Assembly: GCA_021812735.1 (NCBI GenBank)
Contig: JAKAMV010000408.1
Span: 1-8,272 of the forward strand
Length of the DNA: 8,272 nucleotides
Source of the DNA: Chloroflexota bacterium
GTDB lineage: Bacteria; Chloroflexota; Limnocylindria; Limnocylindrales; CSP1-4
Direction of reading: 5' to 3'
Part shown: positions 1 to 5,851 of the stretch, piece after piece
Layout of the letters: the number at the start of each line of letters is the position of its first letter
Position numbering within the stretch: position 1 is the first letter of the stretch
The notes under the pieces: model-generated
What the model saw: only the letters and a program-made list of their open reading frames with translations
Told to the model about the DNA's origin: nothing
Database searches by the model: none
Translations under genes and position numbers: made by a program

Positions 1-657
1 TTCCGATCTGGGCGGCTCGTCGCCATCAGCGGCAGCCAGGCCGCGTCGCGCCCGGACACGCCCTGGGCCGCGGTGGTCCACAACGGCCTCGCGTTCGGGC
101 CGCAGCCCGAGGCCCACCGGGGCCCGGACCTCGCGTTCGTGGGCCGGGTGGACCCCGCCAAGGGAATCGTGGAGGCGATGGAGATCGCGCAGCGGGCGGG
201 CCGCCGCCTGCGCATCGCCGCCAGGGTCGGCATCCGGTCGCGGGAGCGCGCCTACGACGACGAGGTGTTCCGGCCAGCCCTGCGGCGCGCCGGGCGCGCC
301 GTCGAGTACCTGGGCGAGCTGACCGGCCCGGAGCGCGACCGCCTGCTCGCCGAGAGCTTCGCGACGGTGATGCCCATCGCCTGGCCCGAGCCCTTCGGCC
401 TCGCGGCGATCGAGTCGCTCGCCTGCGGCACGCCGGTCGTGGCGAGCGCGCTCGGCGCGCTGCCGGAGATCGTCCGCGACGGCGTGGACGGCTTCCTCGC
501 GTTCGGCGTGGACGCCCTGGCCGCCCGCGTGGACGCCTGCGACCGCCTGGACCGGGGCGCCATCGCGCGCGATGCCCGCGACCGGTTCTCGGCCGCGCGC
601 ATGGCCGACGGGTACGAGGCGGTCTACCGCGCGGCCGTGGGCGACCCCCCGGCCTGA
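1..657 (+). CDS. GT4-family glycosyltransferase, C-terminal part (5' end outside window)
   Basis: The plus-strand frame is open from base 1 and ends with TGA at 655-657, giving the last 218 residues of a protein whose N-terminal domain lies upstream of the window. The segment beginning LVAISGSQ and running to VVHNGL is the usual linker between the two Rossmann-like domains of GT-B glycosyltransferases. It is followed by the strand LAFVGRVDPAKG, typical of the family GT4 nucleotide-sugar-binding domain. The EX7E signature is visible as E130 and E138 (counted from base 1) in PEPFGLAAIESLACGTPVVA, followed by the usual G-x-LPEIV-DG-GFL stretch. Such enzymes move a sugar from a nucleotide donor to a lipid, polysaccharide or small acceptor. 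The acceptor cannot be told from this part. A GTG at 73 lies inside the conserved linker and is not a credible start. The gene ends six bases before the opposing FAD enzyme gene. Confidence 0.88.
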   Translation, partial: FRSGRLVAISGSQAASRPDTPWAAVVHNGLAFGPQPEAHRGPDLAFVGRVDPAKGIVEAMEIAQRAGRRLRIAARVGIRSRERAYDDEVFRPALRRAGRAVEYLGELTGPERDRLLAESFATVMPIAWPEPFGLAAIESLACGTPVVASALGALPEIVRDGVDGFLAFGVDALAARVDACDRLDRGAIARDARDRFSAARMADGYEAVYRAAVGDPPA

Positions 658-663
658 CGCCCG

Positions 664-3093
664 CTACCGGTCCCGGAGCCGCGCGCCCGTCGGGTCGTAC
701 GGCGGCGCCGCCATGACCCACGCCTGGCGGGGATCGCCCAGCACCTCCACCGTCAGCGGCGGCCGCGCCGCGGCCACCTCGCGGTCCACGTAGCCGAGCG
801 CGAGGCTCGTCTGGACGAAGTGGCCCCAGCCGCCCGAGGTCACCTCGCCCACCAGCCTCCCGTCGAGCCGGATCGGGTCGCCGGCCGTGGCGTCGGCATC
901 CGCGGCGCGGACGCGCAGCATGACCAGGCGGCGCGCAGGCCCGGCCTCGCGATCGCGGAGCGCCGCCTCGCGCCCCACGAACTCGCCCTTGTCGTACGCG
1001 ACGTAGCGGTCCAGGCCGCACATCGCGGGCGTGACGTGGTGGCGGTACTCCGTGGCCCACAGGCCGTAGCCCTTCTCGAGCCGCAGCGCGTCGAGCGCCC
1101 GATCGCCCACCAGCCGCAGACCGTACAGCTGGCCCGCCTCGAGCAGGGCTTCGAGCAGCGCCAGGTGGCGGTCCCGCGGCACCACGATCTCGTAGCCCAG
1201 TTCGCCCGTCAGCGAGATCCGCCCGACCACGGCCTCCGTGCCCACGATCCCGATCGGTCGGATCCCCATGAAGGGGAGGCCCTCGGACGTGAGGTCGGCC
1301 GAGGGGTCGTCCGCGGCCAGCGCGGCCAGCACCGAGCGGGCGGCCGGGCCCGCGATCCCGAAGCCCATCAGGTCGTCGGTCACGTTGCGCAGGCGCACGC
1401 CGCTCGCGGGCAGGTAGGCCCCGAACCAGCGCATGTGCCACGCCTGGAGGTGGTACGAGGCGGTGAGCCAGAACCGGTCCGGCTCGAGCCGGGTGACCGA
1501 GAGGTCGCCCATGAGATGGCCCGAGGGTGCCAGCATCGGCGCCAGCCTGATGCGACCCGTGGCCGGCAGCCGGCCCGCCAGCAGCCCGTCGAGCCAGGCT
1601 GCGGCACCCGGCCCGCTCACCTCGTAGCGCGCGTTGCCGGCGATCTCGAACGCGCCGACGGCGGTCCGCACCGCGTGCACCTCGGCCGATGCCGGGCAGG
1701 TGGCCGGCCGGCCGAGACCTGGCCGCGCCTCGAAAGCGGGGTCGGCGGGCACGAACTTGACCACCTCCAGGCCCCAGTTGACGCCGTGGCGGGCGCCCTC
1801 CTCCACGAGCCGCTCGTGGGCTGGCGTCGTCTTGAGCGGCCGGCCGGCGGGCAACTCCTCGCCCGGGTAGGGGATCGCGAAGCGGCGGGCGTAGAACTGG
1901 CCCGTGGTCGCTCGCAGGTAGCCGTCATCGCTCGCGAACGCGCCGAACCGCGCCACGTCCAGCCCGTAGGCGTCGAGGCCGGGGTCGCCGTCGGCCAGCC
2001 AGTTGGCGAGCACGAGCCCAACGCCCGCGGACTGCGAGAACCCGGCGGACACGCCGCACGCCGCCCAGTAGCCCGGCAGGCCAGCCACGGGTCCCACCAG
2101 CGGGTTGCCGTCCGGCGTGACCGTGAGGGGGCCGCACGCCCAGCGCCTGACGGCCGTGCTGGCGAGCGCCGGGAAGCGCCGGTGCGCGAGCTCGAGCTCG
2201 GGCGCGATCCGGTCGAGGTCGGTCGGGAGCAGCTGCGTCCCGAAGTCCCACGGCGCTCCCTCCACCGACCAGTGGGCCGGGTGCGTCTCCCACACGCCGA
2301 GCAGCACCCCGTCCCCGTCGCGCCGCAGGTACGTGTGGCCCTCGAGGTCGGTGACGGCGGCCATCGGACCGGGCAGGGCGGCCACCGCCGGGATCGCGTC
2401 GGTGACCAGGTAGTGGTGGGCGAGCGGCGCGACCGGGTGGTCCACGCCCGCCATCCGCCCGACGCGCCGCGCCCACAGGCCCGCGGCGTTCACCACGTGC
2501 TCGCAGGCGACGTCACCCTGCTCTGTGGCGACGGTCCAGCCGCCGGCGGGGCGCCTCGCCAGCGCCGTGACCCGATTGCCCTGGACGATCTCCGCGCCCC
2601 GCGCCCCGGCTGCGGCGGCGTACGCGGCCACGGCACCGATGGGGTCGAGGTGGCCCTCCTCGGGATCGTAGAGGGCGCCGTGGAGGCCATCGGGCTCGAT
2701 GATCGGCACCAGCGCCGCCGCCTCGGCCGGCGTGAGCAGCTCGGCGCCCTCGTGCCCGGCGGCGCGGATGCGCGACAGTTCCCCCTGCAGCAACCGCCAG
2801 CGGTCGGCCGTGCCCGCCAGCCTGACGCCGCCGGTCAGCATCAGCCCGACGGCCTGCCCGCTCTCGGCCTCGATGGCCGGGTAGCGCTCGATGGCGTAGC
2901 GCTGCAGCTCTGCCACGCGCCGGTCAGGGTTGAGCGCGTGGAAACCGCCCGCCGCGTGCCTCGAGGCGCCCGACGCGAGCCGGTCGCGTTCCACGACGAG
3001 CACGTCGGCGATGCCCCGGAGGGCGAGGTGGTAGGCGACGCTGGCCCCGACGATCCCGCCGCCGATGACGACAACCCGGTACTGGTCCCGCAT
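664..3093 (-). CDS. FAD-dependent oxidoreductase fused to glycine-cleavage T-type domains (dimethylglycine/sarcosine dehydrogenase-like)
   Basis: This 809-residue protein has the order DAO-type FAD domain (about 1-370), a linking FAO_M-like segment (about 372-425), a GcvT-like folate-binding domain (about 430-700) and a GcvT C-terminal barrel (about 715-800). The dinucleotide fold is seen at once as VVVIGGGIVGAS, with G11, G13 and G16, and E35 ends the second strand. His46 in SGASRHAAGG aligns with the histidine that carries FAD covalently in mitochondrial dimethylglycine dehydrogenase. VNAAG at 201-205 and TPDGNPLVGP at 326-335 are further DAO marks, and TGELGYEI at 629-636 and LRLEKGYGLW at 670-679 are typical of the T-domain. 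Family members oxidatively demethylate N-methylated glycines in the cytosol and pass the one-carbon unit to tetrahydrofolate. The exact substrate here is inferred only by class. The start fits the short N-terminus normal before the GxGxxG fold, but no Shine-Dalgarno sequence precedes it. An SDR gene lies 193 bases upstream on the same strand. Confidence 0.9.
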   Translation of the reverse strand: MRDQYRVVVIGGGIVGASVAYHLALRGIADVLVVERDRLASGASRHAAGGFHALNPDRRVAELQRYAIERYPAIEAESGQAVGLMLTGGVRLAGTADRWRLLQGELSRIRAAGHEGAELLTPAEAAALVPIIEPDGLHGALYDPEEGHLDPIGAVAAYAAAAGARGAEIVQGNRVTALARRPAGGWTVATEQGDVACEHVVNAAGLWARRVGRMAGVDHPVAPLAHHYLVTDAIPAVAALPGPMAAVTDLEGHTYLRRDGDGVLLGVWETHPAHWSVEGAPWDFGTQLLPTDLDRIAPELELAHRRFPALASTAVRRWACGPLTVTPDGNPLVGPVAGLPGYWAACGVSAGFSQSAGVGLVLANWLADGDPGLDAYGLDVARFGAFASDDGYLRATTGQFYARRFAIPYPGEELPAGRPLKTTPAHERLVEEGARHGVNWGLEVVKFVPADPAFEARPGLGRPATCPASAEVHAVRTAVGAFEIAGNARYEVSGPGAAAWLDGLLAGRLPATGRIRLAPMLAPSGHLMGDLSVTRLEPDRFWLTASYHLQAWHMRWFGAYLPASGVRLRNVTDDLMGFGIAGPAARSVLAALAADDPSADLTSEGLPFMGIRPIGIVGTEAVVGRISLTGELGYEIVVPRDRHLALLEALLEAGQLYGLRLVGDRALDALRLEKGYGLWATEYRHHVTPAMCGLDRYVAYDKGEFVGREAALRDREAGPARRLVMLRVRAADADATAGDPIRLDGRLVGEVTSGGWGHFVQTSLALGYVDREVAAARPPLTVEVLGDPRQAWVMAAPPYDPTGARLRDR

Positions 3094-3101
3094 GACTGCG
3101 G

Positions 3102-3107
3102 ATTATC
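3102..3107 (-). promoter_or_regulatory. Possible -10 box (GATAAT) for a leaderless transcript of the FAD enzyme gene
   Basis: On the minus strand GATAAT matches the TATAAT consensus at five of six bases and ends eight bases before the ATG at 3093. Transcription would then begin at or within a base or two of the start codon. This agrees with the lack of any purine-rich ribosome site in front of the ATG. No -35 box is visible at 16-18 bases upstream, where the sequence is GC-only. It is one of very few AT-rich hexamers in the area, which favours it modestly. Confidence 0.35.
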
Positions 3108-3125
3108 GGGCGAGCGGCGCGGTCC

Positions 3126-3149
3126 CGCCCGCCGCGTCGCGGACGGGCG
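3126..3149. other. GC-rich inverted repeat in the SDR-FAD enzyme gap
   Basis: CGCCCG at 3126-3131 pairs with CGGGCG at 3144-3149, and inside it CCGC at 3132-3135 pairs with GCGG at 3139-3142. This leaves a three-base loop and a single bulged A at 3143, so ten pairs in all. It lies about 140 bases after the SDR stop and 33 bases before the FAD gene ATG on the minus strand. It lacks a T-tract on either strand, so a classical intrinsic terminator is unlikely. It could be a transcript-stabilising hairpin, a protein site, or chance in GC-rich DNA. Confidence 0.3.
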
Positions 3150-3260
3150 CGTCGCACCGCGCCGGGCATGCGCGACGCGCTCCCGCCGGACCCCGGCCGA
3201 GCGGAGGCTGGGGACGCGCACGTCGAGCGCCGTGAGCGGGAGATCGCCGCCCGGCGGCAG

Positions 3261-3284
3261 GCCGGTCGCCGCGCCGGTCGCCGC
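3261..3284. repeat. Perfect 12-bp tandem duplication just after the SDR stop codon
   Basis: GCCGGTCGCCGC occurs twice back to back (3261-3272 and 3273-3284) in non-coding DNA immediately downstream of the SDR stop at 3287-3289. A small hairpin, GCCGC-CCG-GCGGC, lies next to it at 3246-3258. The duplication looks like replication slippage. No function is evident. Confidence 0.6.
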
Positions 3285-3286
3285 CG

Positions 3287-4111
3287 TCAGCCCCGGGGCA
3301 TCGTCCGGATCGCCGCGATCACCCCGCCGTCCACCAGCAGGTCGGTGCCGGTGACGAAGCTCGCCTGCGGCCCGAGCAGGAACGCGGCCGCGTCGGCGAT
3401 GTCGTCTGGCGTGCCCACGCGTCCGGTCGCCGACATCGCGATCATCCCGCGCATCTGCTCGCCGCTGGGCCCGCCGAGCTCCGCCTGGCCCATCGACGTG
3501 GAGATGACTCCCGGGCTGATCGAGTTGACCCGCGCCCCGCGGGCGCCCCAGGCGCGCGCGGCAGCCTGCACTCGGAGGGCGTTCGCGCGCTTCGCGATCG
3601 TGTACGCGGCGCCCGGGTCGGGGACGGCGCCCGGCGCCAGGAACGGCAGCGCCAGCAGGTCGGCCGCCGGGGTCAGCGCCAGCGCCGCCTCCACCTCGGG
3701 CGGCAGGGCGCCGGCCATGTGCCCGGCCATGCTGGCGATGACGACGCCGGCACCGCCAGCTCCCACCACGCCCCCGAACGCGTCGAGCGCGAGGGCCACG
3801 CCCATCAGGTCCACGCGCAGGATCGCCTCCACCGACGCCTGCACCGGCGACAGGCCGGCCGTGTGGGCGACGTGCGTGACGCGGCCCATCGCGGCCGCCC
3901 GCTGCGCCAGCGCCGCGACCGACCCGGCATCGGACACGTCAACGTGCTCCGCGGTGACGTCGTGCCCCTCGCCGCGGAGCCGGTCCGCCGCGGCCCCGAG
4001 GACGGCCTCGCTGAAGTCCGCGAGCAGCAGGTGCCGGCCCCCGCCGACCCGTCGGGCGATGGCGACGCCCATCCCGCCCACGCCGATGACGACCACGACA
4101 TCCCGATCCAT
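3287..4111 (-). CDS. SDR-family NAD(P)-dependent oxidoreductase
   Basis: This 274-residue protein has the length and layout of a classical short-chain dehydrogenase. The cofactor turn is IGVGGMG (residues 9-15), and D32 at the end of the second strand suggests NAD(H) rather than NADP(H). HTAG at 83-86 replaces the usual NNAG. The likely catalytic residues are S127 (VVIASMAG), Y170 and K174 (YTIAK). VNSISPGVISTSM follows, and the C-terminal GRVGTPDDIADAAAFLLGPQASFVTGTDLLVDGG is typical of the family. Ser and Tyr are 43 residues apart instead of the usual 12-14, because of an Ala/Leu/Pro-rich insert at about 132-168. A similar extension is known in 3-alpha-hydroxysteroid-dehydrogenase-like SDRs. 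The substrate is unknown. GGAGG stands four bases before the ATG and supports this start. The gene is divergent from the CWC protein gene and lies upstream of the FAD enzyme on the same strand. Confidence 0.92.
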   Translation of the reverse strand: MDRDVVVVIGVGGMGVAIARRVGGGRHLLLADFSEAVLGAAADRLRGEGHDVTAEHVDVSDAGSVAALAQRAAAMGRVTHVAHTAGLSPVQASVEAILRVDLMGVALALDAFGGVVGAGGAGVVIASMAGHMAGALPPEVEAALALTPAADLLALPFLAPGAVPDPGAAYTIAKRANALRVQAAARAWGARGARVNSISPGVISTSMGQAELGGPSGEQMRGMIAMSATGRVGTPDDIADAAAFLLGPQASFVTGTDLLVDGGVIAAIRTMPRG

Positions 4112-4137
4112 GGCGCCTCCTCAACCTGTTGGGTCGG

Positions 4138-4166
4138 AGCCTACGCCGCGGACGGCCGACCGTCAC
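4138..4166 (-). promoter_or_regulatory. Probable promoter of the SDR gene
   Basis: Read on the minus strand, GTGACG (4166-4161) matches the -35 consensus TTGACA at four bases. After a 17-base spacer comes TAGGCT (4143-4138), which fits the TAnnnT form of the -10 box. Transcription would begin near 4131 and leave a leader of about 20 bases holding the GGAGG ribosome site. The match is by eye only. Confidence 0.4.
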
Positions 4167-4185
4167 CTGCCGTCGCCGATCAGGC

Positions 4186-4191
4186 TAGGAT
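4186..4191 (+). promoter_or_regulatory. Possible -10 box (TAGGAT) upstream of the CWC protein gene
   Basis: TAGGAT matches TATAAT at four of six bases. It lies in the divergent gap between the SDR and CWC genes, about 100 bases before the CWC start. The hexamer GATCAG occurs at 4178-4183 and again at 4189-4194, eleven bases apart (one helical turn), on either side of the box. No good -35 box is seen at the right distance, so this is weak. Confidence 0.25.
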
Positions 4192-4276
4192 CAGCGTCGG
4201 CGCGCGTGCCGGGTGCGCCCCGGCGATGCCGTGGTGCGGCACGATCCGAGCGCGCGGCGACGCCAAGCAGCCGTGT

Positions 4277-4281
4277 GGGAG
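4277..4281 (+). promoter_or_regulatory. Ribosome binding site that fixes a TTG start for the CWC protein
   Basis: GGGAG ends seven bases before the TTG at 4289-4291. No ATG or GTG in this frame occurs between here and the first conserved cysteine, so the site decides the start. Confidence 0.55.
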
Positions 4282-4288
4282 TCCTACC

Positions 4289-4537
4289 TTGAGCGAGACG
4301 ATCCGGGGCTGGGACCCCGCCCTGGCCACCAGGCAGGTGCGCTGCGAGCGGTGCGGCAGCGTGTTCGGCTGCCGCAACAACGGTGATGTCGGCTCGTGCT
4401 GGTGCTCGCTCCAGGAGTTCCGCCTGCCGGTGCCCCTTCCCGATGGCGTGGGGCCCTACGAGGATTGCCTCTGCCCCTCCTGCCTGCGCGAGATCGCGGC
4501 CGAGCTCCGGGCGAAGGGGCACGGCCCGCAGGGCTGA
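4289..4537 (+). CDS. Small cysteine-rich CWC-family protein (putative zinc-binding)
   Basis: Starting at TTG 4289 this encodes 82 residues. Eight cysteines stand in a pattern I recognise from the Cys_rich_CWC family: C19-x2-C22 (RCERCGSVFGC), C28, the namesake C37-W38-C39, then C60-L-C62-x2-C65 (DCLCPSCL). The spacing suggests one or two metal sites, probably zinc. There is no signal peptide or membrane segment, so it should be cytosolic. The family has no established function. The same frame is open far upstream through the SDR gene, but that part is an antisense shadow. The gene is followed after 151 bases by acoX in the same direction, so read-through into the aco operon is possible, though the gap carries its own promoter-like signals. 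No ATG alternative start exists before the cysteine-rich core. Confidence 0.8.
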   Translation: MSETIRGWDPALATRQVRCERCGSVFGCRNNGDVGSCWCSLQEFRLPVPLPDGVGPYEDCLCPSCLREIAAELRAKGHGPQG

Positions 4538-4563
4538 CGGGCGGGTCGGCGGCCTTCGCGCTA

Positions 4564-4600
4564 CCCGCCGCGTCGCGCTCGTCCCCGCCGCGTCGCGCTC
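4564..4600. repeat. 20-bp-period direct repeat upstream of acoX
   Basis: The 17-base word CCCGCCGCGTCGCGCTC occurs at 4564-4580 and again at 4584-4600, separated by three bases, giving a period of 20. The pair is itself flanked by two copies of CGGCGGCCTT (4547-4556 and 4602-4611). The unit lies between the CWC stop codon and the acoX promoter-like region, in non-coding DNA. It may be a regulator-binding array or a slippage product. Confidence 0.6.
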
Positions 4601-4610
4601 CCGGCGGCCT

Positions 4611-4640
4611 TGCCCGCGAGGGGTATGCTGCCCGCGAGGG
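4611..4640 (+). promoter_or_regulatory. Candidate acoX promoter/operator: direct repeats around a TATGCT -10 box
   Basis: TGCCCGCGAGGG occurs twice, at 4611-4622 and 4629-4640, exactly 18 bases apart. Between and touching them is TATGCT (4624-4629), a TAnnnT-type -10 box that would start transcription around 4636. A third, shorter copy (CCCGCGAG) lies at 4657-4664. No -35 box is seen, as expected if an activator is needed. There is no GG-N10-GC sigma-54 signature, although many known aco operons use sigma-54 with AcoR. A repressor or activator binding the repeats would cover the -10 box and start site. Confidence 0.4.
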
Positions 4641-4688
4641 TGGGTCGGCCAGTCGTCCCGCGAGAGGGTGCGGGGCCGTGACGGAACG

Positions 4689-5795
4689 ATGATGCTCGTC
4701 GGGTTGGTGGTGAACCCGGGCGCGTCCCGGGACGTCCGGAGGCTCACGTCGCTGGCGCGGACGGTGGACGCTGTCGAGCAGGCCAACGCCGTGGCGCGGA
4801 TCCTGTGCGGGCTGGCCGCGACCGGCGTCGGGCGCGTGCTGTACATGCCGGAGCCCACGCACGCCGTCGAGCGGGCGCGCGAGTTGCTGGCGGTGACCCG
4901 CGGCGCCCCCGCGCGGCTGCCGGACACAGTGCCCGTCCGGCTCCCCGGCGCGGGCGAGGCGAAGGACGCGGCCGGCACCGCGCGCGCGGCCGCGGAGATG
5001 GGCGCCGCCGGGGCCGCTGTCATCCTGACCATCGGCGGTGACGGCACCAACCGGGCAGTTGCCACGGGCTGGCCCGACGCGGTCTTCCTGCCGCTTCCCG
5101 GCGGGACGAACAACGCGTTCGCCCTCCGGCTCGACCCCACCGCGGCGGGGCAGGCCGCCGGCCTCTACGCCACCGAGCCGGCCGCCTTCGCCGGCGCGGT
5201 ACGCCTGCGACCGTACCTGCGCGTGGAGGCGCCCGGCGGCACGACGCTTGCGCTCGTTGACGTGGCGCTGGTCCGCGGCGGCTGGGTCGGCGCGCACGCC
5301 ATCTGGGAGCCCGATGCGCTCGAGGAGGCCGTTGTGGCCCGGTCGGACCCCACGGTGCCCGGCCTGGCCGGTGTCGCCGGCGCGGCGCACCCGGTTCGGG
5401 ACGGCGACGGTGCCGGCGTCCACATCGTGTTCGGGCCGGGCGGCCGGCCGATCCTGGGCCAGCTCGGCCCGGGCCAGATCGTCGAGCTGCGCGTCATGGC
5501 GACCACCGTGTTCGGGCCTGGCGACACCGTCACGCTGCCGGCGCGCGGGGCCGCGGCCCGCGGCCCGCTCACCCTTGCCTTCGACGGCGAGCGCGAGACG
5601 GTCCTGGGGCCGGGCGAGCAGGCCATCGTGCGGCTGGTCACGCCGGGCGTGCGCGTCCTCGACGGGGCGGCCGTGCTGGTGCGCGCCGCCCAGACCGGGC
5701 GCCTCGTCCCGCCGACCCTGGCCCACGGCTGGCCCGAGGCCGGCGATCCCAGCGACCTCGCCCGTCCGACCGACCCGGCCGCGACAAGGAGGTGA
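4689..5795 (+). CDS. acoX: AcoX, NAD-kinase-like protein of the acetoin catabolic operon
   Basis: This encodes 368 residues with the fold marks of the ATP-NAD kinase/diacylglycerol kinase superfamily. There is an N-terminal LVVNPGASRD strand-turn (about 7-15), GGDGTN at 116-121 and PGGTNNAF at 137-144. These correspond to the nucleotide-binding GGDG and GT(G)N motifs. The rest, including VDVAL at 190-194, resembles AcoX proteins, which sit directly before acoA in aco operons of Ralstonia and relatives. AcoX is not needed for in vitro acetoin dehydrogenase activity in studied cases, and its reaction is unproven. The frame is open upstream to about 4383, but protein similarity begins at the double ATG. 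ATG 4692 has a slightly better distance to the weak GGA at 4683-4685 than ATG 4689. The stop codon lies inside a perfect Shine-Dalgarno sequence, and acoA starts 56 bases later. Confidence 0.82.
   Translation: MMLVGLVVNPGASRDVRRLTSLARTVDAVEQANAVARILCGLAATGVGRVLYMPEPTHAVERARELLAVTRGAPARLPDTVPVRLPGAGEAKDAAGTARAAAEMGAAGAAVILTIGGDGTNRAVATGWPDAVFLPLPGGTNNAFALRLDPTAAGQAAGLYATEPAAFAGAVRLRPYLRVEAPGGTTLALVDVALVRGGWVGAHAIWEPDALEEAVVARSDPTVPGLAGVAGAAHPVRDGDGAGVHIVFGPGGRPILGQLGPGQIVELRVMATTVFGPGDTVTLPARGAAARGPLTLAFDGERETVLGPGEQAIVRLVTPGVRVLDGAAVLVRAAQTGRLVPPTLAHGWPEAGDPSDLARPTDPAATRR
5786..5795 (+). promoter_or_regulatory. Ten-base perfect anti-SD complement across the acoX stop codon
   Basis: AAGGAGGTGA is complementary over ten bases to the conserved 3' end of 16S rRNA, and its last three bases are the acoX TGA. 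No ATG, GTG or TTG follows within the working distance of a Shine-Dalgarno sequence. The next start, acoA at 5852, has its own site. The element may hold or re-capture ribosomes that finish acoX. Confidence 0.5.
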
Positions 5796-5836
5796 CAGCC
5801 CAGGAGCCACCGCCCACCCTCAGCCACCCCCGCCTC

Positions 5837-5842
5837 GAGGAG
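5837..5842 (+). promoter_or_regulatory. Ribosome binding site deciding the acoA start
   Basis: GAGGAG ends nine bases before ATG 5852. The same frame is open from a GTG at 5792 overlapping the acoX stop, but that start has no upstream site at proper spacing and would add 20 Pro/Ser-rich residues not typical of E1 alpha proteins. Confidence 0.65.
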
Positions 5843-5851
5843 TCACGATCG

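Noticed and set aside
639..662. Possible shared terminator at the convergent junction of the glycosyltransferase and FAD genes
   Set aside because: Only a five-pair stem with a long loop is found and no T-tract exists on either strand; the six-base gap leaves no room outside coding sequence.
820..3354. Very long plus-strand open frame opposite the FAD/GcvT fusion gene
   Set aside because: Its Arg/Pro/Gly/Ala/His-rich text shows no recognisable domain and it mirrors the GC-rich codons of the real gene on the other strand.
4540..4569. Possible terminator after the CWC gene (GGCGGGT with ACCCGCC)
   Set aside because: Seven pairs with a 16-base loop and no T-tract; in DNA this GC-rich such pairings are common by chance.
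4564..4640. CRISPR array
   Set aside because: The repeats are only 12-17 bases, occur two or three times, and are nearly contiguous, with no spacer-sized unique segments.
4538..4688. Sigma-54 promoter for the aco operon
   Set aside because: Searched for because AcoR/sigma-54 control is common for aco genes, but no GG-N10-GC pair in a TGGCAC-TTGC context was found.
4284..5810. Long minus-strand open frame opposite the CWC and acoX genes
   Set aside because: Low-complexity Arg/Gly/Pro text without motifs, antisense to genes with clear family signatures.
5792..5851. Upstream GTG start for acoA overlapping the acoX stop codon
   Set aside because: The GTG lies inside the AAGGAGGTGA element itself, so that element cannot serve it, and the extra residues are atypical for E1 alpha. 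ATG 5852 has a proper site.
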